35,867 nucleotides of DNA from an uncultured Dorea sp. (GTDB taxonomy: Bacteria; Bacillota; Clostridia; Lachnospirales; Lachnospiraceae). The notes under the pieces were generated by a model that saw only the letters and a program-made list of their open reading frames with translations, had not been told where the DNA came from and did not search any database. Shown here one piece after another: positions 24,889 through 34,079 of this stretch. The stretch covers positions 1 to 35,867 of the forward strand of contig CANDQP010000019.1 of assembly GCA_947388185.1 (NCBI GenBank). The letters are read 5' to 3'. Position 1 is the stretch's first letter. Each line of letters starts with the position of its first letter. Both the position numbers and the translations under genes were made by a program.

Positions 24889-25832
24889 TCTTCTTTTCTA
24901 CCCTCTGAATATGAAATTCCATGTTCTAATTTACCCTGTACATTATCCCAAAGATAAAGACTACTTTTATAATCCTCCTCCTCACACTCATCGTCCAATA
25001 ACAACTGTTTTATATCATGAACCATGCGATCCAAAATATGTCCTTTTTTAAATTCATCTCGTACTCTTCGTCTTGTTGCACTGCCAATATCATCTACTTT
25101 TTCCACTGCCATTTCAAAAGCAATTGGTATCGTGACCTCAGCCTTATATAAATCAGCCACATCATACACAAAAGATAGCTCATGACCCACATGCACAAAG
25201 CCCAGCCCTGGTGAACATCCAAGTGCACATATTACAGCATGAGCCAGTCCATATAAACATGCATTCCCCGCAGACAGTGCTTTATTTACCGGATCTCCTG
25301 ATTCATAATCTTCTGGGCTATATTTCCTTCTATCCCAAGGTACATTCCACTTTTTAGACTGTTCTCGATAAAGGGAACGAATTCGACTTCCTTCGCGTCC
25401 TCTCAATTGCTGCATCGTAAGTTTGGACACGTCCTCGCCTGGAAATCTCATCTGATACATCATTCGAGCAACTCGGATATGTTTTTTTTCATTGCTTACT
25501 AATTGCGCCTGACGAATCAAAAGAGTCGCATGATTTGTAAGAGCTCGACCAAATGCATAATAACGAACACCATGTTCTCCAACCCAGATAATTGTAACTC
25601 CTGCATCTCCAATCAACTCCATAGCTCTATGGGTTACATCTGTTCCTGGACCTAACAATAGGACAGAAATAGTTGCTGCTGGAATGTTTGTAACACCATT
25701 ATTGTCTTTTACAGTAATTGAACTATTATCTCGACTAATTCTACATCTCTCAAGATATATAAAAGTTAATCGATCTTGAATTCGCGGCAATGCTTGAATC
25801 TCCGGCTTCTCTACACCTGCTCTGATACTCAT
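24885..25832 (-). CDS. cas1: CRISPR integrase Cas1 (type I-E)
   Basis: This 315-residue protein has the catalytic set intact: Glu147 (LRGREGSR), His214 (GFVHVGHELSF) and Asp224/Asp227 (FVYDVADLYK). The N-terminal beta domain (RLTFIYLERCRI, LLLGPGTDVTHRAM) matches I-E Cas1. It inserts prespacers at the leader end of the array together with Cas2. GGAGG lies 6 nt before the ATG, and the cas6e stop (TAG) directly abuts the ATG. It overlaps cas2 by 4 nt. No residue loss was seen, in contrast to the DnaQ domain of its partner. Confidence 0.98.
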   Translation of the reverse strand: MSIRAGVEKPEIQALPRIQDRLTFIYLERCRISRDNSSITVKDNNGVTNIPAATISVLLLGPGTDVTHRAMELIGDAGVTIIWVGEHGVRYYAFGRALTNHATLLIRQAQLVSNEKKHIRVARMMYQMRFPGEDVSKLTMQQLRGREGSRIRSLYREQSKKWNVPWDRRKYSPEDYESGDPVNKALSAGNACLYGLAHAVICALGCSPGLGFVHVGHELSFVYDVADLYKAEVTIPIAFEMAVEKVDDIGSATRRRVRDEFKKGHILDRMVHDIKQLLLDDECEEEDYKSSLYLWDNVQGKLEHGISYSEGRKEE

Positions 25833-26462
25833 CTATACCTCCATTCGAACAATTGTTAATAATCCCATACCATACGCCTTCCCTCTTCCAATGCCATTTA
25901 CCAAAGCATCTCTGAAAATATCAGCATTTCTAACCCGTAGCATACCTTCAAAAGTTACAGCCAAAATTCGTACCTTTTTGTCTGAATTTCGCTTTTTAAA
26001 AATTTTCCAATCTGATTCCCTGATAGATACTGTATCCATCAAAAGACAAAATCCTTTTTTTTCTGCTTGATTGTCAAGCCAATCTAATTGATGCTTTTCT
26101 GAGATATGGGCAACAACTTTTCCTCTTCCATTTTCTATTCTGATGCTATGAACAGGATTAGCAACCAATCGAAAATGCCATACAGATCCTTCTTCTATTC
26201 GTTCTAGAAGTCTGTCATATTCTTTCGACTCCTCACATTTACCATGAAATCCAAATTGTTCGATAATATTCGAGAGATCAGGTTTTGACATACTGAGAAT
26301 CAACAAATATGTCTTCTTTTTAAACGTATCAATACGCCATAATTTCCTTTCACTATTATCGAAAAAAGCACCTTCCACCGCACCATGAAATTTATTGGGA
26401 GAAGCTAGCGCAATCTGCGTCTTCCTTTTTGATAAATCCAGAGAAACTCTTGATAAGTACAT
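25833..26462 (-). CDS. cas6e: crRNA-processing endoribonuclease Cas6e
   Basis: This 209-residue protein has His26 in NKFHGAVEGAF, the position of the catalytic His of Cas6e. A Gly-rich RNA-binding loop near the C-terminus reads NGIGRGKAYGMGLLTI. It cuts each repeat at the base of the hairpin and stays bound to the crRNA 3' stem within Cascade. GAGGTGAG precedes the ATG at 26462. It sits 4 nt after cas5e and directly abuts cas1. Confidence 0.96.
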   Translation of the reverse strand: MYLSRVSLDLSKRKTQIALASPNKFHGAVEGAFFDNSERKLWRIDTFKKKTYLLILSMSKPDLSNIIEQFGFHGKCEESKEYDRLLERIEEGSVWHFRLVANPVHSIRIENGRGKVVAHISEKHQLDWLDNQAEKKGFCLLMDTVSIRESDWKIFKKRNSDKKVRILAVTFEGMLRVRNADIFRDALVNGIGRGKAYGMGLLTIVRMEV

Positions 26463-26466
26463 TTTC

Positions 26467-27162
26467 TCACCTCAATTCTGACATAGGATCATGCTCCGTC
26501 AATATAGGTACCGGTTTCTTAGTTACGATTTTTCCAGGCATCTCTGTCAAATACCGATATCCATATTCTCGTCTGAGCGGTGAGAATGACAATGGAATAT
26601 CTTTTTTGATTGCACCTTTCTGTATATCATCCATTATAATTCTTAAATGTAAATTGTCAGAATATCGAAATAAAGATTTCTGTCTCCAAGCAGGAACAAG
26701 CCATTTTTCATCCAAAAGAGACTGATATATCTCAGTATTTCGGATTCCCAGTACCAAAGGCTGAGTTGGAGGACAGGATCTTCTTCCTAGAAATACAGCG
26801 TATTCCGGATGTTTTAAAGCATTTTCTATTTTTTTCAAAAACTCTATATCCTCCGATTCTAACCCGGCTAAAAATATAGCATCACTTAAATACATCCTGT
26901 TAGAAAGGTTTGAATTCAATTTTTTCCCCATCTGAGTAATTTGAAAATCATTTAGTTTTATTCCTGGTAAATCAACTCTCACACCAAACTTCAGCTTTCG
27001 CAAATTATCCAAATTCCCATCACGCTTTATTCCCAAAGCAGCTGCCAACATTCCAATCACTCCACTCTTCGTTGGCATAGAATCTGTTTCTCTATTATCA
27101 TACAGGGACTCAGACCCCCATGATTGTAGTGGAGCACTCAATCTAAGCAATAATGTATACAA
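26467..27162 (-). CDS. cas5e: Cascade subunit Cas5e (CasD)
   Basis: This is a 231-residue RAMP protein starting LYTLLLRLSAPLQSWGS, with YDNRETDSMPTKSGVIGMLA, the classic Cas5e N-terminus. A late SPLRREYGYRYLTE segment is also typical. It caps the 5' handle of the crRNA. The first ATG in frame is at 27207 and would overlap cas7e by 41 nt. TTG at 27162 is preferred: it starts 4 nt after the cas7e TGA, has AGGGG about 10 nt upstream, and puts the conserved LLLRL strand at the N-terminus. Confidence 0.94.
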   Translation of the reverse strand: MYTLLLRLSAPLQSWGSESLYDNRETDSMPTKSGVIGMLAAALGIKRDGNLDNLRKLKFGVRVDLPGIKLNDFQITQMGKKLNSNLSNRMYLSDAIFLAGLESEDIEFLKKIENALKHPEYAVFLGRRSCPPTQPLVLGIRNTEIYQSLLDEKWLVPAWRQKSLFRYSDNLHLRIIMDDIQKGAIKKDIPLSFSPLRREYGYRYLTEMPGKIVTKKPVPILTEHDPMSELR

Positions 27163-27166
27163 TGTA

Positions 27167-28264
27167 TCACTTCCCCTCAGTAGAATACAATCCGATCTCT
27201 TGCTCAATTTTTTCCAGAAGCTCTATTAAATTCACCTTTTCTGCAAAACTACCTAAATCCATACCAACAACCCATGCTTTTTTAGGACACATAGCATAAT
27301 CCTCATATACTGTCGTTGCATATTTTATAAATGCTTTTTTAGATTCTTCCACATATCCCCTCAAACCAGAAGAAACCGGTCTTTCAAATGCTCCGGCCAA
27401 ATTAATAGGCTGATCATCTCGGATAGCAACATAAACCATATCTGGCAATGTCCGATTTGCAAAAGTATTTTGCTTTCCTGTAGGCATAGAACGAACAAAT
27501 GCTTCTGCAAAACCTTTTACTGCCATTTTCAGCTCCTCTGGATTCAGATTACTGATTAACTCCCCAATATTAACTGTCGCATAACGATATAACGTTGACG
27601 AATTAAACTCTACCGTACCAAGATGCCCTGCCCCAGCATTATCTTCTGGACTACAATCATCCACTGCTGTAAAATAGTCGTATTCATTGCTGATTGCATG
27701 AGTCGAAATACTATGCGCTACCTGTGCTGCCGCATCATAATTTAAAGTAGGGTTACTTGCCGCCATACGACCGAACATAAGGATGTCTACACTTGGATTC
27801 TCTTTCAGTGCATTTTCCAGACGTGGTTTAAACAATTTCTCTTTTTCCTTTTTAGCAACCTCTTCACGATCATATTCGACTGCCAATCCGGTTAGACTTT
27901 CTATCTGCCGTGAACTTACAAAAAAAAGTGTAGATTTTTTATCTGATCCTGCCTTTACACCAGCCAATTCCAAAATAACATCGACCATTTTTTTCGCATT
28001 TTCTATTGTAATACCTGGATTGTTATCACATATTTTTCCCGATATAAGTTCAGATATCTTTTTAGTCCGATATCCTATCTGATCTGAAGAAAACAGATCC
28101 TTAAACATTCTTCTCATAGCTCTTTTCCATGCCTGTGATGACACTCTTGCCCTCATAGCCCCTCCATACATTGCTGTTTTGGGACTTCCTGTGTCATCCC
28201 TGTTTACACAACTTGGTGGAACCGTCTGAATCACGTGAAAATCAACATATAAATTTTTTCTCAT
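27167..28264 (-). CDS. cas7e: Cascade backbone subunit Cas7e (CasC/Cse4)
   Basis: This 365-residue protein starts NLYVDFHVIQTVPPSCVNRDD, followed by MYGGAMRARVSSQAWKRAMR, which is diagnostic of Cas7e. GHLGTVEFNSSTLYRYATV and a FANRTLPD segment are also characteristic. Several copies form the helical backbone along the crRNA. GAGGGGGA lies 6 nt before the ATG, which overlaps the cse2 stop by 1 nt. Intact and of usual length. Confidence 0.98.
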   Translation of the reverse strand: MRKNLYVDFHVIQTVPPSCVNRDDTGSPKTAMYGGAMRARVSSQAWKRAMRRMFKDLFSSDQIGYRTKKISELISGKICDNNPGITIENAKKMVDVILELAGVKAGSDKKSTLFFVSSRQIESLTGLAVEYDREEVAKKEKEKLFKPRLENALKENPSVDILMFGRMAASNPTLNYDAAAQVAHSISTHAISNEYDYFTAVDDCSPEDNAGAGHLGTVEFNSSTLYRYATVNIGELISNLNPEELKMAVKGFAEAFVRSMPTGKQNTFANRTLPDMVYVAIRDDQPINLAGAFERPVSSGLRGYVEESKKAFIKYATTVYEDYAMCPKKAWVVGMDLGSFAEKVNLIELLEKIEQEIGLYSTEGK

Positions 28265-28878
28265 TATAAATCCCCCTCTTCATTATTTTTTTCATCCTTG
28301 TATATGTTCCGGTAAAAATCCTGCCCCCATCTTAGGCATACTTGGTTTTTTCTTTCCGAAAATTGCATCTCATATAAATCTCCAGCCATCATTTCATAGT
28401 TCAATTGAATACCTTTGCTTTTCAATAGTTGAATAATCCCCCGCAGATGATAAGCCATCTCTTTCATATCAACCGCTGTAGAAAGAGTCCGTATTCTTTG
28501 CAACATTCTCTGCTCAGCATTAGAATCCCCCTCATATGTTGAGGCCAAACTCCGCATAGCTGCTCCTATACTAAATTTCTCTTTTGTATGCATAGGCATA
28601 CTTTTTATATCATATCCTTGCTGATGAAGCGCATACAAAGTAAGAGTTGTATAACATACCCCTTCTTCCTTCGTAGCAATTCCATTTTCACTTATAAACT
28701 CCTCCGGCATATCCAATAAAATTATTCCAAAGAGTTGTGGCAATTCTCCTGGTTCGTGGCCAATTCCGCGCCGTAAATTAGCCAGGATTGCCTTACCACT
28801 GCTTAACTCGGCATCTGTCTGTAAAAAATATATTTTCTTTCCAACAAAATTTTGTATTTCATTTTTCTTAATCATCAT
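28264..28878 (-). CDS. casB: Cascade small subunit Cse2 (CasB)
   Basis: This 204-residue helical protein contains GKAILANLRRGIGHEPGELP near the N-terminus and FSIGAAMRSLA, QRMLQRIRTLSTAVD and HLRGIIQLLKSKGI later, all typical of Cse2. Two copies support the displaced DNA strand in Cascade. AGGGGGAA precedes two adjacent ATG codons (28878 and 28875), and either may be used. It starts 8 nt after the cas8e stop. Confidence 0.96.
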   Translation of the reverse strand: MMIKKNEIQNFVGKKIYFLQTDAELSSGKAILANLRRGIGHEPGELPQLFGIILLDMPEEFISENGIATKEEGVCYTTLTLYALHQQGYDIKSMPMHTKEKFSIGAAMRSLASTYEGDSNAEQRMLQRIRTLSTAVDMKEMAYHLRGIIQLLKSKGIQLNYEMMAGDLYEMQFSERKNQVCLRWGQDFYRNIYKDEKNNEEGDL

Positions 28879-28886
28879 TTCCCCCT

Positions 28887-30557
28887 TTAAGGTGTATTTT
28901 TCGTCTGTATATAAATTCTATTTAACTCTGCCAGATATTCATTCACTATTTTAGGAATAGACAGAAGCTGTGCTTTGCCACCCTTTGCATCATCTATTCT
29001 GGAAGTGTAAATATCTGTTACCCGTGTAATAATATAATCCTCAACAGTTCTTTTTGCATAACGATAAGATTGTTTTTCCCATTCTAACATTATGTCTTCC
29101 CTTTTTGTCTGTGACGGATTAATTCCAATCAACCATTCTCTAAACGGTACGTCTATAGAAAAATAATATTGACGAATAAGATAATCTTTTATACCGTTTT
29201 TTGAAGAAGCATTTCCATATAAAAGCTTACAAAGTTTGTATGCAAAATGATTCAAAGCATCATTTGCTACCAATTGACACTTATCAATTTGATCTGACAC
29301 ATTATTTATCCATACTCTGTCTACAGTGTTTAAATCATTCAATAATTTTGCTGATATGGTAAGCGTATCATTGACACAATCCCCATAGTTATATTTCATC
29401 TGATCTCCATATACCATTCCAATCATCCGAAAAGTAATCAACGAAGAAATTGAGATAATTTTCGCGCGGTACAACATATTAATCCATTGTACTACACCTG
29501 GTACACTGCTCTTTTGTTTGTTTTCATTTTTTGCCATAAAAATTGTAGGAAATTCTCTCCATGCATGAACAGCCGGATTATGTGTCTGTGGTGTTTGTGG
29601 GAGCTCTTCTCCTGTCTTCTTATCCACCTTCTTCTCTTTCCAGATAGTCATCGGTTCACCTATATCATTTTCAACTGGATAAAAATCTCCTCCCAAAGCT
29701 CGGAATCCTGTTATATTTCCATTAGAATCTCGCTTCAGCATAATACGCCGAGATTGAATGGTATATCGTTCTGGCAAATTATCGGGAATACCTATTTTAC
29801 GTCCTTGTTCTGTACAGACTGACTGCTCCCAAGTTGGATTGGGTGTCCCCCAAATACCCTCATTACTCAGAACGCACAGATTCAACATCAAAATCTGAAA
29901 CAAATTTCTGCCATTAACCATAATAAAACCAAGTTCTCCAAGTCTTCCTGTACCTACGGGTAATTGTGTTCCAGGAGATTTTTTATCCGCTTTCAGATTT
30001 ATTGCATATGCATTCAAATGCACAAGCCAACGTACCGCCTCTCCATAGCTTAAATGATACAATTCTTCTCCGTCTATCATACTAAAATGATGCTTTGTCG
30101 TTTTATTCATGCTCTCTTTGATATTACCAAACAAACATTTTACATCATAATCTGTTCCATATTGCAGATTGCTTACCTGCCAGAACGGAGTCTCTGGGTG
30201 AAACAACCAGAACCGTTCTGAATAAGATTCCAAATAATTTCTTACTGCTTGTTCCGGAAATCTTCCTATTTCCCAGTATTCTTTCCAGCGTTCCAACACA
30301 TCTTCAACATTGGAACTATTCCTTTCTGACAATTCCATTTCTTCGCCATATGCATCATATCGATAAAAAACTGTTACCGCAACAGCCAAAAGCAATCTTA
30401 ACAATGCTGCATCCTGTGTGGGCATTTCTCCTGATAAGTCTACATACTTATGTGCGTATATGAATGCCTCTGTTAGAGAAACCTCTTTTTGCTCCAAAGA
30501 CGGTGTCATGACTTTAATCCAGGGTTCCTTCAATAAATTAAATTCTTTTTCCCGCAT
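28887..30557 (-). CDS. casA: Cascade large subunit Cas8e (Cse1/CasA)
   Basis: This 556-residue protein starts MREKEFNLLKEPWIKV, the conserved Cse1 N-terminus. Further Cse1 features are QDAALLRLLLAVAVTVFYR, RFWLFHPETPFWQV and GRNLFQILMLNLC. It recognises the PAM and recruits Cas3. The frame extends to 30620, but AGGAGG six nt before the ATG at 30557 fixes the start; this still overlaps cas3 by 20 nt, suggesting coupling. PAM-contacting loops could not be assigned by eye. Confidence 0.96.
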   Translation of the reverse strand: MREKEFNLLKEPWIKVMTPSLEQKEVSLTEAFIYAHKYVDLSGEMPTQDAALLRLLLAVAVTVFYRYDAYGEEMELSERNSSNVEDVLERWKEYWEIGRFPEQAVRNYLESYSERFWLFHPETPFWQVSNLQYGTDYDVKCLFGNIKESMNKTTKHHFSMIDGEELYHLSYGEAVRWLVHLNAYAINLKADKKSPGTQLPVGTGRLGELGFIMVNGRNLFQILMLNLCVLSNEGIWGTPNPTWEQSVCTEQGRKIGIPDNLPERYTIQSRRIMLKRDSNGNITGFRALGGDFYPVENDIGEPMTIWKEKKVDKKTGEELPQTPQTHNPAVHAWREFPTIFMAKNENKQKSSVPGVVQWINMLYRAKIISISSLITFRMIGMVYGDQMKYNYGDCVNDTLTISAKLLNDLNTVDRVWINNVSDQIDKCQLVANDALNHFAYKLCKLLYGNASSKNGIKDYLIRQYYFSIDVPFREWLIGINPSQTKREDIMLEWEKQSYRYAKRTVEDYIITRVTDIYTSRIDDAKGGKAQLLSIPKIVNEYLAELNRIYIQTKNTP

Positions 30558-33351
30558 CCCCATCCTCCTTTCGCTCATATTCCAATCCTTTTTCAAAACT
30601 ATAAAACAGTCGATAATCATTCAATTCAGTCTGATTATTTTCATCTAAAAGTAATACAAGTTCTCCTCTTAACCACGGAGACATCTGCCATTCTGCCAAT
30701 CTCAGTCTGTTTCTATCTTCTAACTCTTCAATTACTTTTCTTTTATTCCATGTAGCTGTAAAAATATGCGGCAGTCTTAATCGTTGCATGGCAATCTTCC
30801 GTCCATCCTTATTATCTGGAATTCGTGACGCAGAAAGTGAAGGAACTTTATCTGACCCCTCTTTGACAAACAGAATATCTCCAACCGCATTTTCTTTCAT
30901 CAACAATACCTCTATAGAAGATAATGAATCCCTGACTCCGGCTTCTGCCATTTTTTCACTTGAATCATCCGAATTATCAAGTATATTGCTGATCTCTTTT
31001 TGAAATGACTCTGGTGTCGTTAACAAATATTTTTTTGCTCGCTGTCTTTTATCTTTAAAATCATTGTCATATATCTCTCTTGCATTCCTATATAATTCGC
31101 CATCTAATCCCAAACTATCTTCCTGATTATATACTCTCTGGACCATATCAGGTATATCACGAGGTATCATTATTTCTTTCCCAAGAACTTTTTCTGTCCT
31201 CAACAGAAGATAATCTCCATATACTGCTTTACTTCCGGAATCATACCCTTCGTCGCCGTCGCGTAGAATAATACATTCTGGATTATTTAACCGACTTGGT
31301 CTGGAAGCTCTATTTTTATGTCTATGCAGCCGCCCGATTCTCTGTAGAAACAGGTCCACAGGGCAAAGTTGTGTCACCATGATGTCTGCATCATAATCCA
31401 AGGACTGTTCCAATACCTGTGTACCGATTAAAACAAGACGATATCTATCGATATTGGTAGATGTTTTACCCATTTTCTCTAACAGAAGTTTTTCCTTTTC
31501 ATAACGGTCTGGCATTGTAAATTGTGCATGATATAAAATCACTCTCACTTGCTTCATTAATTTCACACAAATTGTATAAATTTCCTGTGCAACTTTTACT
31601 GTATTGGCAATAATGCACACACATCCTCCATCTTGTAACCGTTCATCTAAAAGTGTTGCCATATCAAACATAGTATTCACATAACTGATTTTTACTTTTT
31701 TATCTGCTCTATCCTGCTGAATATCTACCTGTTTTATATTTTCTCCGTCTGTCCATGTCAAAAGTGGATATCCTGTAGTCTCTTTCCAATCTGACTGCGT
31801 ATATGTAATTTCTGGTTTACGTTTTCCTAAATAGTATTTTGAATATGCCTTGACATAGCATTCCACCAACATTCTTCGACGTTCAACTGGAAGTGTTGCA
31901 GACAACAAGATAACAGACACGCCATACGCCGCCATCCACTGTAGAGAACGTTCCAAATACATGTTCATATAAGAATCATAGGCATGACATTCATCAATAA
32001 CCACTACCTTACCAGCTAATCCGATATGTCTCAACATAAAATGTTTTCGTTTCAAGGATACCATTAAGAATTGGTCTACCGTACCAATAACAAAATCTGC
32101 CAAAAGAGCTCTCTTGTTCCCCTGAAACCATGGATGAACTTCTAGACCTTCTTGATTCTGTCCATCTTCGTCTATGTATGTCCTACCTTGCAGAGTCAAC
32201 CGATGATACTCTTCGTGAAACTCTGCCGAACTATGAGCAAGCCGGATAGCATTTATTGTTTCCTCTGAAACATTTTTTCCCCATTCATATAACCTATGGA
32301 ATAGTCCGTTGCTAGTGGCCTGTGTCGGTAGCCCAAAGAAAATCCCTCCATTCTTTTTTCGATGGGCCAATACTTCCGCAGCCCCTAATGCAGCCTCTGT
32401 TTTCCCAATTCCCATCTGAGCTTCCAAAACAAAGATACCCGGGGTATCGCTGTCATTCACTATCTTCAACATCTGTTTCTGAATCTTATTTGGGAAAAAT
32501 TCAAACCGTTCTTGAAACATTTCATCATCCATGGAAAAAATTTCTGAGTGCCATCCTTCTGGAAATGCAGCTCTTTTCCATCCCTCATCCACCCTTGGGG
32601 GATAAGCACCCTCATTGCCATAATCATCCAGAGATAACAATGGAAAAAAAGCAGTATTGCTAGCAATCCAATCAGCCATAATCAAAAGCCCAGAAAACAA
32701 TATTTGTGCTTCTAACGTCAAATCAGGAAGATCATCCAATGCTTGTATACCTGCCAATATCATAGCTTGGTTTGTAATATCATTCCATGAAGTTTTCCAC
32801 ACATTTTTGTCTTCTTCGCCTTCTTCAACACCAAAAAAATTCATAGGATAAGCTCTAATCATATCAGGCTCTCCCATTAGAAAATCAATACTGATTGGTT
32901 TTCCATGATGAGCTCCAACTACCATTGCCAGACTTTCATGAATATTAAATTTGTTTGTATCGCTTTGCAAAATCCATTGTCCTGCATATGCATGCGGAGT
33001 TTTTCCTGCCGATCTATATTTTTTATTTACTACAAAACCGTTGTTTACAATTTCATTATATTTTTGAGGGCAGGATTGTGTAATAATGCTTTGAAAATAT
33101 GACGTAGCTTTGCCTATATCATGAACCGCACCAAGAAATATTGCTGTAGTCAAAAACTGTTTATCATTTAAACCTGTTGCAGTAATAACCGAATCAGGGA
33201 TCCATTTTTTTACCAATTTTTTCATTATGCCAGATGTGTCTCTTAAATGCATCCACAACGGTAACCATTCTTCTTCTGTCTCCTGACTAGTCTTAGCCAT
33301 TAAATACTGATATTGAGAATCAAAGTTTTGATTAATAATCTTCATATACAT
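30538..33351 (-). CDS. cas3: CRISPR nuclease-helicase Cas3 (type I-E)
   Basis: This 937-residue protein has an N-terminal HD nuclease with His35, His77-Asp78 (GAVHDIGK), His120 and His148-His149 (GAHHGK), plus Asp227 (ADWIASN). The SF2 helicase follows: P-loop AQMGIGKTEA (311-320), DECH (453-456), LLSATLP, IGTQVLEQSLDYDAD and QRIGRLHRH. All metal and ATP motifs are present, so the enzyme should be active. It degrades the target strand after Cascade binding. AGGG lies 8 nt before the ATG at 33351. It starts 33 nt after the vapD-like gene with no terminator between, so it may be read from the promoter at 34051. Confidence 0.98.
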   Translation of the reverse strand: MYMKIINQNFDSQYQYLMAKTSQETEEEWLPLWMHLRDTSGIMKKLVKKWIPDSVITATGLNDKQFLTTAIFLGAVHDIGKATSYFQSIITQSCPQKYNEIVNNGFVVNKKYRSAGKTPHAYAGQWILQSDTNKFNIHESLAMVVGAHHGKPISIDFLMGEPDMIRAYPMNFFGVEEGEEDKNVWKTSWNDITNQAMILAGIQALDDLPDLTLEAQILFSGLLIMADWIASNTAFFPLLSLDDYGNEGAYPPRVDEGWKRAAFPEGWHSEIFSMDDEMFQERFEFFPNKIQKQMLKIVNDSDTPGIFVLEAQMGIGKTEAALGAAEVLAHRKKNGGIFFGLPTQATSNGLFHRLYEWGKNVSEETINAIRLAHSSAEFHEEYHRLTLQGRTYIDEDGQNQEGLEVHPWFQGNKRALLADFVIGTVDQFLMVSLKRKHFMLRHIGLAGKVVVIDECHAYDSYMNMYLERSLQWMAAYGVSVILLSATLPVERRRMLVECYVKAYSKYYLGKRKPEITYTQSDWKETTGYPLLTWTDGENIKQVDIQQDRADKKVKISYVNTMFDMATLLDERLQDGGCVCIIANTVKVAQEIYTICVKLMKQVRVILYHAQFTMPDRYEKEKLLLEKMGKTSTNIDRYRLVLIGTQVLEQSLDYDADIMVTQLCPVDLFLQRIGRLHRHKNRASRPSRLNNPECIILRDGDEGYDSGSKAVYGDYLLLRTEKVLGKEIMIPRDIPDMVQRVYNQEDSLGLDGELYRNAREIYDNDFKDKRQRAKKYLLTTPESFQKEISNILDNSDDSSEKMAEAGVRDSLSSIEVLLMKENAVGDILFVKEGSDKVPSLSASRIPDNKDGRKIAMQRLRLPHIFTATWNKRKVIEELEDRNRLRLAEWQMSPWLRGELVLLLDENNQTELNDYRLFYSFEKGLEYERKEDGDAGKRI

Positions 33352-33384
33352 TTTTATTTCCCTTTTTGTACACGTGCAATATTT

Positions 33385-33705
33385 TTAACGTGGAAAAACA
33401 TTTGCTCCTTTATCAAATATATAATTTTTGCTGTGTTCCTTGCCAATATTTGCTTCTCGGCAATCCCGCATACAAAGGTTCAGCCATGGATTCTTTTTGA
33501 CAAGCTTTCCTAGAATACGCGTTGTTTCTGCAGAACTCATTGGTTTAACAGATACATATACTGACCCTTGCAGCCATCTAAAACCGTTTCTCAACATATG
33601 TCTCTTGATAATTTCATAACTGCCCCGCCAATGTTCATTTGGATAATAGATTTCTAATGCTTTCGTATCAAGATCGAAAGCTATTTGTTTCCTCGTCTCA
33701 GCCAT
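33385..33705 (-). CDS. vapD: VapD-like endoribonuclease (Cas2-fold)
   Basis: This 106-residue protein starts MAETRKQIAFDLDTKALEIYY and continues with SYEIIKRHMLRNGFRWLQGSVYVSV and NLCMRDCREANI. These match VapD proteins (IAFDL at the first strand, GF-x-W-x-QGSVYV, VRDIR near the end). VapD has a ferredoxin-like fold related to Cas2 and is an RNase in Helicobacter and Haemophilus, where it can act as a toxin. The frame is open to 33768, but ATG at 33705 is preferred: it begins 1 nt after the TGA of the preceding gene, with no ribosome site of its own, so translation is probably coupled. It lies 33 nt upstream of cas3. Confidence 0.85.
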   Translation of the reverse strand: MAETRKQIAFDLDTKALEIYYPNEHWRGSYEIIKRHMLRNGFRWLQGSVYVSVKPMSSAETTRILGKLVKKNPWLNLCMRDCREANIGKEHSKNYIFDKGANVFPR

Positions 33706-33706
33706 A

Positions 33707-34033
33707 TCAGTATATCGGCATCGCCAGAACTTTGAGAATATCACAATTCTCACCGGGATTTTCATCATCTATCCAGTACCATGAATGAACCTGCCCCAGA
33801 AAATCATGTTCATCCTCTAATTCTAACATGCCTACTTCCAGACAACCAAACTTGCCTTCATCGCCTCTGAATTCAAATCTATAAGGATCACTACTGGTAT
33901 TCTTAACACTGCCGGCTCGGTTAGAAAATGCTTTCTCTGCAACCTTACGCAGCTTGATCAATCTATCCTTAGATACATTTTTTTTAATCTCAATAATGGA
34001 ACTATACATATTTATATACTCCTCATACATCAT
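33707..34033 (-). CDS. Unknown 108-residue protein, candidate antitoxin partner of the VapD-like gene
   Basis: No family recognised. A helical N-terminal part (DRLIKLRKVAEKAF) is followed by an acidic region rich in Trp, Asp and Glu (GCLEVGMLELEDEHDF, SWYWIDDENPGENCD). An AAGG ribosome site lies about 7 nt before the ATG at 34033, with a second ATG following immediately. It is the first gene after the promoter at 34051-34079, and its stop is followed 1 nt later by the vapD ATG. The small size, acidic character and coupled position upstream of an RNase suggest an antitoxin, but this is inference from context only. Confidence 0.65.
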   Translation of the reverse strand: MMYEEYINMYSSIIEIKKNVSKDRLIKLRKVAEKAFSNRAGSVKNTSSDPYRFEFRGDEGKFGCLEVGMLELEDEHDFLGQVHSWYWIDDENPGENCDILKVLAMPIY

Positions 34034-34050
34034 GTTTTACCTTTTTGTTA

Positions 34051-34079
34051 AGTATATAAGTTTTCACTTCAAAATTCAA
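34051..34079 (-). promoter_or_regulatory. Sigma-A promoter for the vapD pair, possibly also the cas operon
   Basis: On the minus strand: -35 TTGAAT (34074-34079), a 17-nt spacer, -10 TATACT (34051-34056). It lies 18 nt upstream of the first ATG (34033), so the leader would be short. It is the best promoter match in the AT-rich block. All genes from here to the array run in the same direction with gaps of 44 nt or less. Confidence 0.65.

Noticed and set aside
27163..27207. N-terminal extension of Cas5e from the ATG at 27207
   Set aside because: It overlaps the cas7e coding end and adds residues before the conserved strand. TTG at 27162 fits better.
33706..33768. N-terminal extension of the VapD-like protein from the Met at 33768
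   Set aside because: It lies inside the preceding gene. VapD proteins begin close to the IAFDL strand, so ATG at 33705 is the likely start.
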